Origin: Phoronis australis | Taxonomy: Eukaryota; Phoronida; Phoronidae | Assembly (NCBI GenBank): GCA_002633005.1 | Contig: NMRA01000366.1 | Coordinates: forward strand, 314,240-338,607 | Direction: 5' to 3' | Length of the DNA stretch: 24,368 nucleotides | Part shown: piece by piece, positions 9,701 through 21,700 of the stretch | How positions within the stretch are numbered: position 1 is the stretch's first letter | How the letters are laid out: each line of letters starts with the position of its first letter | The notes under the pieces: model-generated | What the model saw: only the letters and a program-made list of their open reading frames with translations | The model's database searches: none | Told to the model about the DNA's origin: nothing | Position numbers and translations under genes: made by a program

Positions 9701-12700
9701 ATAAAACGATGACGTTTTCCCGTCTTTTGATGGACTCTAAGTAGTTTCCACCATCTGGTAGCCTTTTTTATGACACAAATAAACACCCCTAGAATTACCG
9801 TTTGCAGTACATTCGTGGGTGCATTTCAACGCTCCATGTTGCTCTTGTTATGTTTTATTTTGTTTTCTACGTGCTTTCCATGAAATAAGAACAAAAATGT
9901 AGTCACTGATTTTGTTTCTATAGAGCTAATTAGCTCAAACACCTTCACATAAGAATGCGCAATTTGACCTCAAAAATAAGAATTTCCCAATCACCGTTAC
10001 CTCATTACATTTTTTTCCCCCATCTATTTATATGTGGGTGTATATTGCCATCATCTCTGTCTTGGCGTCGGACGTCCTCAGCTGTATATCCTTAACCTCA
10101 CAGGATTTTGATGAGATTTGGCAGATGTGTTCCTATGAAGCTGAAGATGGACAACAGCGAATTTTGGACCTCTCCTACGACCGATGTGCAATTTTAACTT
10201 CTTACATTTATCTCTGTATCTTTGGAGGTACTCAATGGATTTTCATAAAATTTGGCATCTGTTAGTGAGATGGCGCTATCCACTTGTTTTCGGATGGATT
10301 CGAAGTACTTTGCACCATCTGGTGGCCATGTTTAATATTTTTGAGTTTGGTTTTTTGGAGTTCGAGCTTCTATCAACCGAACCGCTCCCGGGATGATTGT
10401 GAAAATCGGCATGTAACTATGTTAACTTCTTACTGTGAAGAAGGCGGCTGACGATGATTCTCGACGTCTCCGAGTACTGTGGCACCTCCTAGTGGCAGTT
10501 TTGTTTGTTTTTACGCCCATGACTATCTCCTAAATGCTCTTTATTAAAGGATCTTCGTTAAATTTTGCTAGTGTATTTATATGAAGTTGAGAAAGGACAC
10601 CAATGACTTTGGAACGAATCGGACTACAGGTGTGATCGCTATTGGCAATTTTATTTTTTCACGTTTACCTCTGTATCTTCAAAGGTCCTCGGTGGATTTT
10701 CACGTTTACCTCTGTATCTTCAAAGGTCCTCAGTGGATTTTCATAAAATTTGGCAGATAGGCATTTATTAGAAAGGTGACACTATCCTGCAGTTTTCGGT
10801 TTGATTCAAGGTATTTTGCACCACATAGTGGCCATTTTTACTGTTTTTTGGCGTCTACCCTCTGTCAACCAAAACATTCTAAGGATGATTGTGGAAATTG
10901 GCATATATTTCTAATGTGAAGAGGAGGGCCGACGATGATTTTGTGACGACCTCAACTACTGTGGGGCCTCCGTTTTCCTCTGTTTCTCCAAAGCTGCTTG
11001 AAAGATTTTTATGAAATTTAATAAATAGCTTCCTATTGAAATGATAACATGTTCCTGTTTTTTGATGGATTCGTCATATTTTGTGCCATCTACTGGCAAT
11101 TTCAACTGTTTCCAGTCTGTTTTTGGCATCCGCTTCTCTGTCAACCAAATCACTCTAAGGATGATTCTGAAAATTGTCATATATGTTCTTAGTGTGAAGA
11201 GGACGATTGATGATGATTTTCCTATGACTTAATCGGCTGTGGCGCCTCCTAGAGGCAGTAATTTTTTGTTTTGGGACCGTAGCCTCCAAGCGGCAATTTC
11301 ATTTTTTCTGTTCTGGATTTCTCAGACGTTCCTTTACAGATTTTTATGAAATTTGGTAAATAGGTTGATGACATATACCAGTTTTCGAATGGATTCAACT
11401 TATTTTGCGCCATCTAGTGGCCATTTTTATGATACAAATAAACTCCCCTAGAAGCTACACCGTTTGCAGTGCATTCGTGAGCGCATTTCAGCACTCCGTG
11501 TTTCTCTTGTACTAGATGAGATTGTGAAATAAGTTTAGTTGATGTGAATAATCTGAGACATGATGTTTCTTGAAGTTCTTTAATGAATTTAGAGTTTACT
11601 ATTTTAATTAAGTAACACCTAGTGTCTACACTTGGGTTTGCCTACTGTTTAGTATGACATGGTTGTGGAATTTTATCTCGTGTGCTATGAAAAACTCAAT
11701 GCAACAGGTTTCAAATTAAAGAACCTCACTCCTGTTATTTGAAATAAAATAATCGTATTGAAATATGTAATAAGTATGTCAGTACGATAAAACATCAACT
11801 ACTTTGTGGCTTTGTGTCAAACCTCCTTTAGTAGTTGTTATTGATGCTCTGTTTTCTGTGAGGGAAGGCTTATTATTGCCAGTAGTAGTCACTAGAGGGC
11901 TCTGTGGTTTGTTACCAATCCATGGCTTTGTTTCCTTGAACACATAAGTCTCCAGGTTTTCTTCACACATCATCACATGTTTCGTATTCTGTACAGTTAA
12001 TTGACGCTTTTGAACCAATGCGATTGTTTTTTTTTTTATGAGCACAGCTCCAGAAAGATCTTTCGCAGTATGTCCAGGTTCTCATTCACTTCCTTGCACA
12101 CATTCACAAGCTAGACCGAGCTCAGAGGAACAGGAGACACCTTTGTGCAATGCTTGAATGTCAGCCAGTGATCTGAACCAAGGTCTCCCAAGTGGGAGTC
12201 TGGAGCTTTAACCACTGAGCCACACTGTCTTCTGTTGATGAACTTTTTCAGTGTCTTGTTGCATGGTTAGTAGTTAGTAGAGAACATTTTTTGAGAAAAT
12301 TGGTTTCAGTTGGCTTAGATCGAAAATCATGCGTGTATTTCTCAAAAAGTGCCATATTCTTGTGAAACTGAAACCTATGCGTGATAAGAGTTCATTTACT
12401 ATCCCATGTTATGCCGTAGTAAAATGATTCGTCATTTTACAGGCACATCGGTTATTGCCAGAAATTTATTCAAAAAGCTTCCAGTGCGCAAACAGTACTA
12501 CAACACGTTGAAGAAGAAAAAGGATGAGTTAAGACGCGTTGAAAGAGTTCTCATGGCCTTTGGACTCATACACCCAGGGGTTAGGTTTAGTCTGCGACAT
12601 GATAAATGTGTAGTCTGGCAGAAGGCTAGTTCTACAGATGTTCGCACTGTCCTGTTGAGCGTTCTTGGTCATTCTGTTGCCAATAGCATGGTCTACAACA

Positions 12701-15700
12701 AAAGGGCGTTCGATACATGCCAGGTAAGTTCAAATTTAATTTAGTAAAAAATTATGCGAATTGCACCATAACAATGTTCATTTTAAGACTTCATGGGATC
12801 CAGGGGTACCAAATTCCATCTGCTCAGACAATAGTCCTTTTGCGAGTTTATAACAATAACGCGAGATTACGTGAGACTTAACTGTGACGTCACGGGAAGT
12901 GGGGCAAAAGCTTGTCGATGGGCTCATTTGCCAATACGTTAGCAAAGTGTAGTCTGTTATTTTCTTCCACTTTTTGGCCGCTTAGTTCGAAAAATGCCAA
13001 ACAAGCATTGCTGTTATGGCAAATGAAATTCAGATTCGCACTGCAATACGTTGTATCGCGTTGTGTACTAATTTCGTTTCGTGTATTTTAAACGGGCCTA
13101 GGCGAAATCCGCTCACTGATAAGTTATCACCACGTCAAAAATACATTCTACATCTAAAATTATCACCTAAAAAGGCGCTTACTTTCTCCAGTGGTCCTTT
13201 CTGCTTCTGAACATATCTTCGATGAAGCATAGCTACGGGAATTCAGGTGACTTTGGTGAATTCCAACTCCACATTGTGGTTACTGTTAACTTAAACCGCG
13301 CGCGCGATAACCACAAAGTAGTTAACTGGTCAGGTGAGTATGAGGCAAAGGCTAGCGCGAGACTGAGTGAAGCGCGAGACCTGGCGCGTGACACTTGCAA
13401 AATAACACGAGAACATGTCAAGTGAATTTGTAAGATTTGTGTTCCTTGGACTTATTGTTCGTGATTTCACGTAACTTTCTCAAAATGGCGCCCTGTGACT
13501 CGGAGAAACTTGAGCGAACCGCGAGGTTTTCATGGATAGGTTCAAGTTATTTGTAGACTAAATTATATCCAGAGTCAGGGTATGTGTTAACTAATTATAA
13601 CTCCATGTGCGCATATGCATGTTTCATTTGATTTTATTTTCTGTATTTTGAAGTGAGTAACTTTTTATGGGGATAAACTATCGCCCCTGTATGCCTGCGG
13701 CATTCAGGCCTAGAACGGGTTGAGTTCCAATTTCAGTCCGTTCACAGCTTCGCACAACATAACAAGTTCACATTTTCTTCGTCCATTCACAGTTATTCCA
13801 CGATCCATCTACCATCTTTTAAGTTGTGTTTACGTTTTAAACGTAAAATTCACCATAAGAACTCCAGTAAAATTTAGCGTGTGTAGCAAAGACTCGGGGC
13901 CGAACAAGAGCAATATGGCGGGTTTTGCCCCTTTTCCGGTGACGTCACATTGACTAACGAGAAACTCGCAAATGAGCTATTGTTTAGTATTTACAGTAGC
14001 CTAGGTATGCTGAGGGCCCCTCATGTCCATTATCAAAACCTCTTCTGGTTTTAACGTATATATTGCTAAAATTAGACATGATTTTTGAACTTTTATAGTC
14101 TTAGGATTGGCCGAGCTTTTTATCAATTGAGACCAAACAACGTGTGTTGACTTGACTTATTGGTTGAGACCAAGCAAAATGTGTTGACTTGAATTATTGC
14201 TCCATGAACTCAGCATATCATGTTTCAGTAGCAAGCTGGTCTAAAAGAAAATTTAATTTTATATTTGAGGGCAGGTTTGTTGCATATCTTTATTTGAAGG
14301 CAGGTTTGTTGCATATCTTTATTTGAAGGCAGGTTTGTTGCATATCTTTATTTGAAGGCAGGTTTGTTGCATATCTTTATTTGAAGGCAGGTTTGTTGCA
14401 TATATATCTTTATTTGAAGGCAGGTTTGTTGCATATATTTATTTCAAATGATTGTTGTCCTTGTTTACTTTAGGTGGTAATTGAGATGTTTGTCCCAAGT
14501 CCATCCAGTAATCCAGCTGTGATGTCCAGGTCAACCAACGACAGGTGTTTTGTTTATGTCAACAAAAGGCCAGTGGTCAGCAAACGCATTGAGAAGGTAA
14601 TGACTCGTAAAATGTTGGAAGAAGTAGTTTAGTGCTAGTGAATGCAGGTTTCAACTTTGTTTCGACAGCGGTGACATTTTGTTGTAACAGGCACACACTT
14701 GAGTGTATTACATAGTTTCTTTAAAAAAATCACTGTTCCTTGGAAAGTTGTCTTTTCAATTTTATATGGTTTGCAATATCCAAGTTGTTTCTGGTTTTGC
14801 ATTTATCTGCTGATAATTTCAAATGTTTTAGCTTCTTAAAAAGTATTACAACAAAGCCATGGCAACTAACTCGAGTCATTTCCCTCTGGCGTGTGTCATC
14901 ATTCAAGTGCCCACTTGTGACACTGATGTCAACATTGAGCCAAACAAAACAATGGTCCTTCTACACAACGAGGTATGCTCTAATTTAATACAATTAGAAG
15001 TGTTGATTTAGCTCATTTGTCATTCAAAAACTTGCCTTTGGTGTGATTTTTATGAGCACACGTTTTATATGTGGACACATTATGCTGTTATCCTGGTCGG
15101 TTCGGTGTCCTTCCTTCCATCTGGCATCCGTCTGGTGTCTGTCTGTCCATCAGTCATTCGGCTGGCATCTGTCTGGCATCAGCTGCTCTATCTACAAAAC
15201 CCTTTGATGTATGTTCAAGAAAGTTTGAGCTTGTGTTCCTTTCATGAATGGGGCAGCATGAGCGAACTTTCGGATGGATTCAACAACCGGAGTGTCCTCT
15301 TGGCAATTTTAGTTTTTTACGTTTACCTCGTTATCTTCAAAAGTCCTAAACGGATTTTCATAAAATTTGTAATGTAGTCATATATTGATGAGATGACACT
15401 ATCATCTCGTTTTCAGATGAATTTGAGGTATTTTGCGCCCCCTAGGTGGCCATTTTTGGTGTTTTTTAGTCTGTTTTTGACATCCACCCCTCTATCAACC
15501 AATCCATTCTAAGGATGATAGTGAACATTGGCACATATGTTCTTAGTGTGAAGACGATGGTTGAGGATGACGACTTGGTGGCATGTTCTCATTTTCAGAT
15601 GGATTTGATGTATTTTGTGCCATCTATTGGCCATTTTTATGATTCAAATAAACATCCCCAAAAGTTCACCGTTTGCGATGCTTTCGTGGGCGCTTTTCAA

Positions 15701-18700
15701 TGCTCCACGTTGCTCTTGTTTGCTTTGGAAAGAACTGCTTAGGGCAGGGGTCAATATATGGGCTGACCAAGACCTCAAACAGCAAAGAAACTCAGATCTT
15801 CATAAGTCCAGTGGTTAAGGTAGAAGAATTGGAAGAAGACACAATCTTGCTACATACTTAGCTCATTAGGCTACTCAAATTATCATTTTTTACTCTCGTT
15901 GGTCTTTAATAAATTGGAATTTTGTTACTGACAGGGTTTTCATTGTTGACCTTTACAAAACACATTTGAATTAGTTCTCCCTATATCTACCAACCGAACG
16001 ATCGTGTTAACATTAAAACGTTTTTGAGATTCAACTGAACAGAACCACTTTATATGTCCTCATAATCTAATGTCTTTACCCTTAAGATTCATGGTCCTGT
16101 TAAATATTTTTGCTTCATTGCTTTGTTTTTATGCAAGCCAGCACTTGCCTACTTAATTACATTGTTTTTTTCAGGATGAAGTCATCTCATGTTTGGATTT
16201 AATTCTTCAAGAAGTCTATGGTGAAAGTTATAATGGCCATCTTGATACTCTCACTTACCCCAATAAAGGGGCTGATGATTTATCTCAGGTTGATTCTGTG
16301 ATTGGCGCTGTGTTTGAAAAAGAGCAATATTTAGGTAAAACAACCTGCCCAGGAAGCAGGAAACAACAAAATGTTGTCGATTTAGATTGGTCTCTGGAAG
16401 ATTGTGATGCAACGAATTCATCTCTGGGTACTGAGTTGCCTGTTTCTGGTTCGTTTAAACTGCATTTGGCTGAAACTCAAGATATTCGGTCTCATTGCAT
16501 GTCACAGGACAATGACAATGAGAAGCCATGTGACCATACCTCTGCCAATGTTAAAGAGCACCGACGTTTGTTCCCAGTTGAGAAGATATGCACTCCAGTT
16601 CAATCTGAAGACAGTGAATATAGACAGGATGCTGTTGTAGACAATGTAAAGAAAGGTCATGACCTTCTTCAACTTGAGACACATTGTCATGAAGAGTCTG
16701 ACTTTGGAAACCATGATGTACTTGGAGACACATGTGCCTCTAACTCTTTCTTGCTGTCAAGTACAAGTATGTTCGACGACTCGTTTGATGCCGTGAAGTC
16801 AGACGCTAGCATATTACTCAATAACCACAGTAAAGACGTAGTGGTCGAAAACAAAAGCAGTGGAGTGTGTGCAAATGGTGATGATTCTGAGGACATGGAG
16901 GATAACTCCACCTGGCAGTCACCTTCTGATGTGCTAGAAAAGTCGTCGACTAACATATGTACTGCCAAGAGTTGGATCAAGGGTATCATGGTGGATAAGA
17001 AAGGAAGAAAACTTGAGGTACTTTGAAATATGCTGTAATCCTTCTGTATACGGTTGCTGAATGTCTTACATAAATTCCACAGACTTTACAGGCAAAAATT
17101 GAATAATATCTTTTTCTCTAATTATTTATATCTGTCATAGCTTCACATTGGTGACGGGATACTCAGTAGGTTAAGCTAGTAAATAAACGGCCTTTTTTTA
17201 GTCATCTCAATAGGTTGGGAGCAGAATATAGTTTCATCAGCATGGGTTTGTTTGTGTTTACAGTGACTGTCTGATTTGATTTATAAATGTCAACGGTTGC
17301 ATTTCTATGAGAAGGTCCCTTGCTTCACTTAAGACACCAAGTGAATGTGTCAAAGACCCTTGGTTGGATTTTGAAGAAATCTGGCTGGGGTGTAGGGCAT
17401 CATTAGAATTTCGTGTCACTTATCAATTTGGGGTCAGGGGTGGCGTGGCATTTTCAATATTTTTGGAGAAGACCATTTCCGGATAGTATTTAGTAAAGAA
17501 GTTGACGGATTTCAATGTATTTTGACACTGACAGATGTATGTGATATTGATATGCCGACACTCTTAAATTTAGTATTGGAATATTTGCACTGACCTGGCA
17601 CCAAAAATCCAAAATCTTCAAATATGTTAAGAATATTGATATACCAATACTATCAACTCGTTGCATTAGGCTTTCAAACTTGACACAATGAAGCCTAAGT
17701 CGCCACGACAAAACTTCAAACTCAACACAGTGACGAGTCATAACAGGTTTTGGAGAACACTGCATGTATACACAATGCAGGTTTTGAGGTGCTGGGATTG
17801 TTGGGACATTTGTCGATGTATGCACAAGGCAGATTGTGAGGTGATGGGACATCTGTCCATGTAATGCACAAGGCAGATTGTGAGGTCATGGGACATCTGT
17901 CCATGTAATGCACAAGACAGATTGTGAGGTGATGGGACATCTGTCCATGTATGCACAAGACAGATTGTGAGGTGATGGGACATCTGTCCATGTACGCACA
18001 AGGCAGATTTTGAGGTCATGGGACATCTGTCCATGTATGCACAAGACAGATTGTGAGGTGATGGGACATCTGTCCAAGTATGCACAAGACAGATTGTGAG
18101 GTGCTGGGACATCTGTCCATGTACGCACAAGGCAGATTGTGAGGTGATGGGACATCTGTCCATGTACGCACAAGGCAGATTGTGAGGTGATGGGACATCT
18201 GTCCATGTATGCACAAGACAGATTGTGAGGTGATGGGACATCTGTCCATGTATGCACAAGGCAGATTGTGAGGTGATGGGACATCTGTTCATGTATGCAC
18301 AAGGCAGATTGTGAGGTCATGGGACATCTGTCTGTGTATGCACAGTTTTGTTTTCAAGAATTGTGACATCCCAGTCATAATGAAGAAGATAGATGTCCCC
18401 ATGCACCAAAGGGTTGTTACCTGATGGTTTAATACAGGTGTCTGAACTGTTGTTCATAGTTTCACTTAGTATAAGCACTAACTGTTCCTTGCTTCACATA
18501 TTAACCTTTAACATATATTGACTAATGTCATTCTCTTTACTTACCCCAGCCAGTGATGCTGTTACCTCCAAAGCCGTGTCATTCTTCTGGCATTAGCTCC
18601 CCTGTTTCACAGCACACCCAGGGTAAACTTAAGGCCCTGACTGAGACACCCAATCAACCCAAGTTGACTGACTTCATTAAAAACAAGCCTGTTAAACATC

Positions 18701-21700
18701 CAACTCCTGCCTTCGTGTACTTTGCCAAGGATGTCAGACCTCGCGGTATGTTTGGCCTGTTTCATAACTTTACAAACTTGTTTTTGATTAATTATTTGAG
18801 AAATACAAGAATACGTCAAATACAGTCTGCATAACTTCTTAAAACGCCCTTAGCTGGTGATGTACCAAAGTCATTTCTAAAACCTATCTAAGAATGCTGC
18901 AACACCTGAATATGGCCATTAAAATGACCAACTGAAACGCCTTGTAAATGGGACTAGAGGTTGGTGTAAATAAGCCGAGATATTTTAAAAATGATGTTAC
19001 AGCCTGGATATTGGACATTGTATCTCTTTCTGAGCATAATTCAAAGAATACATTTCACCATGTTTAAATCAGCTTGCATATCATAACCTACAGTGATCAT
19101 CAGGTATACAATCGTATGGCGTGAACTATTTTTAAGACGCATATTTATTGAATCTTCGGAGTGCTAAGCGGTAGCATCTGTATATACTGGTATGTCTTTG
19201 CAAAATTGTGAAGAAATTTGAAGTCATAAAGTGTGTTTTGTTCCATGTAAAATAGCAGCAATTATTAATTAATCTACTCTAAAAAGTTTTATCATCAAAT
19301 TGCACAAAGGAATAAGAGGTTTAACATAGGCCAATCACAATTCAGCACAGTGAATTGACACTGCTGTATCCAGGCGAGCATTCATTCTGTGGCAGACTTT
19401 CAATATTTGGTGTAGTGCTCTCGATACTGGTGTTAATTGCACCACCGTTGACCTGGAGTAAGGATTTTTGTGTTTGATGTAAAACATAGCAAAGACTCAT
19501 TTATGAGATCACTGTATTGTTTAGAATTGTGAGACGTGAGTGGGACTATATAGGGAGATGAGTTAAACCAATTTGCCATAATTCTTACGGATTTAGACGC
19601 TAACTGTTATCCTCAAGACTGTGACTGGGCCAGTTTCTCTAGAGATGATACTGGGAAAGATGCTTAACAGTAGTTCTGACGTATTTCACGGTGTGTTAAC
19701 ATGATTACTTCATGGCCGTTTCATCACTTATGTATGATAAATGTGTTATATAATGTACGTGATGAAAACTGTGAGTTATTGTATCAAGACACATGATATG
19801 CAAGCCGATTTAAATGAGGGCTAAGAGTAATATCTATCTTGCAATGTTTTGTCATGCAGAAGTGTTGTTATTTGTATTGTGAGCAACGTAAAGCAGAATG
19901 TTTGTACCCTCTTTGCAGTTACAGCAGAAAATCCCCATGCAAGTTACCAAGAAATTGAGAAAATCATTGGTAGAAAATGGAAACAGCTGATGGCAGAGGA
20001 ACGGGAGAAATACGAGTTGATGAACAAGGAAGATGTGAGGAGGTGATGGAAGTGTAAATTACGCATGCATCCAGAACATTGATAGACGTTAAATACTTAA
20101 ACTAAACATGTTATTAAAAGGTTCATATTGAATTGTATTCAGTATGAAGAAAAATGCATGAAAATAAACTCCAGTTGATCCGAGCAGAGAAATGTTTGCC
20201 ATGAGAAGTGCTGTTGGCTAATATGAAAAGCAAAGAACAAAAACTGAAAATTATAATTAACTGATTTGGATTATGAAAATTAGAATATAACTGACAGATA
20301 GTCAGAAGACAGTATTATCATTGTCCACATAAAGACCTACTGTAGGTGCCTAGTCAGCTACCTCGAGTGTAGTGCGCAATGCACATAGCTCACATTTGTT
20401 TCAAGAATTTCTTCTCCCAAGTGGTGGGGTGTATAATTGCTTGTCTGCTTCTGAAACCCTTGGCTGAAATTCAGAGGAGCTATGATCCTGTCTTCTTTTA
20501 AAAATAACTTTGATTTGTCATTGTGAAGCTTAGTAAATGTACAACTATTAATATTGAAATAGTTGTAACACACCACCACCTCAGAGCAGTTTTAAAAAGT
20601 CATTGTTAGATATGGCGAAATCACTTAAGCCTACTGATAGACTAAAATTGACGGATGGTAGCAGATGTATCGGGCCTGGTCCGCCAGGCCTTTGTCAATG
20701 ACTGGTCAGAGTATCTAGAGTATTTCCCGCCGTACGCTTGATGAGAATGTCATTGGAAAGGGGAGATAATTGAACACTACGTTTCCCGATTCAGAACCGG
20801 GGTGCTGGATCCTGATTTTAATAGATTCCTTGATTTTATGTGCGTGCCAGTTCTGCTCCTTGTCAGTGATCTTTGTGGAGGCAAGAGAGACTGTGCCCAA
20901 TTTGTGCTCAGCCATGTCATTTGGTTTGTTGAGTTTTTTGTGTTACTTCTTTAAATCTGTTTCTAAATGATCTTTTCGTTCCCCAACATTGGATCCTGGT
21001 CACAGGTAAGCTGGTAAGTAACACAAAATTGTTCCTCCATGGGGGTTTGGCCTTTTGTTCTAATGAGCAATGAATGAAGGGTGTTCAGGGGTTTCATGTA
21101 CGAAGAGAACCCATAGGTTTTGTATGTGTGCATTAACATCCTTTGTTATATATGGGGGAAACAAAAAGATCATCTGGAACCAGGTTTAAAGCCTATCTTG
21201 AATGGTAACTTTTGAAAATGTGATTTCTACAGTATGTTAAGAGCATCGCTGTGAGCTCACTAGTGCCATAAATTGTCAAATATAACAAACTGTTGGGTGT
21301 ATTGGTTTGGCTTTGTCTACGTCTCTGTGAAAATCCTTTTTATTCAAACAGCCGCGTATAACACTGACAGGCAGTTGTGTTTTACTCAGACCGCTATTCA
21401 ATACAACTGTTAATGGGCTTTTGTTGCTAGTGCTAGAATTTCCCGGTGATGCAATATGACTTGAAAAGGCAGCTTCACCTATTATATGACGGGCCTACAT
21501 TTGCGTGGTAAAACTTGCGTTTTCTTATTTTGCTAAAGCTTTACTAGGACTACCTGGTTTGCCCATAACATCTTAAATAACAAATTCCTGTTGAACTTAG
21601 GCTTTAAAGAACACAAAAAAATCAAAAGACCGACTGAGTGAGTATGCATTGTCCACTGGACATTCTGTCTCTCGTGCCCCCACCAATGTCATTGGCAAGG

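Larger units (their letters stand above)
5788..9849. mobile_element. Composite repeat element, long copy with many ~150-bp monomers
   Basis: The left edge has TTTTTATACG followed by the hairpin CCCACAT-ATC-ATGTGGG (5799-5815); a second start of the same type lies at about 6412-6440. The body is a series of monomers of about 150 bp in the order A-B-C. A holds CTGTATCTTCAAAGGTCCTC and ends in GCGCCACCTAGTGGCCATTT. B holds CCACTCTAAGGATGATTGTG and ends in CTCCTAGTGGCAGTTTTG. C holds CTAAACCCTCTGCAGGATCT and ends in CCCCCTAGTGGCAATTTTA. The three types align with each other. The right edge is GTGGGTGCATTTCAACGCTC then TTGCTCTTGTT. No protein is encoded, and no target-site duplication is visible. 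A terminal hairpin plus a core tandem array recalls non-autonomous Helitron/pearl-type elements of molluscs; that assignment is inference. Confidence 0.75.
10007..11510. mobile_element. Composite repeat element, second copy
   Basis: The left edge is TATTTATATGTGGGTG, and CATCATCTCTGTCT is shared with the first copy at 5829. The right edge at 11464-11510 carries GCAGTGCATTCGTGAGCGCA and ends TTTCTCTTGT, matching the ends at 9849 and 15720. It contains about nine A, B or C monomers, some truncated. A 41-bp stretch, CACGTTTACCTCTGTATCTT onward, is directly duplicated at 10660-10700 and 10701-10741. Confidence 0.73.

Noticed and set aside
12406-12442. ATG at 12406 as a separate gene start
   Set aside because: The conserved PMS1 sequence begins exactly after the TTTTACAG acceptor at 12442. 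The upstream codons are unrelated intron.
14263-14444. CRISPR-like reading of the 29-bp repeats
   Set aside because: The units are directly adjacent without unique spacers, and the genome is eukaryotic.
17738-18320. Minus-strand open frames of 184, 144, 89 and 77 codons
   Set aside because: They arise from the 43-bp tandem repeat in shifted frames. No start context or domain supports coding.
19849-20046. Open frame of 65 codons ending at a TGA as the end of an HMG protein
   Set aside because: The TGA lies just after a GT donor. Splicing at 20042 continues HMG helix 3 in the exon at 22165, so the stop is intronic.
21001-21020. CAG|GTAAGC as the donor of an extra PMS1 exon
   Set aside because: The preceding open frame has no HMG or PMS1 similarity, and the exons on both sides already join perfectly.
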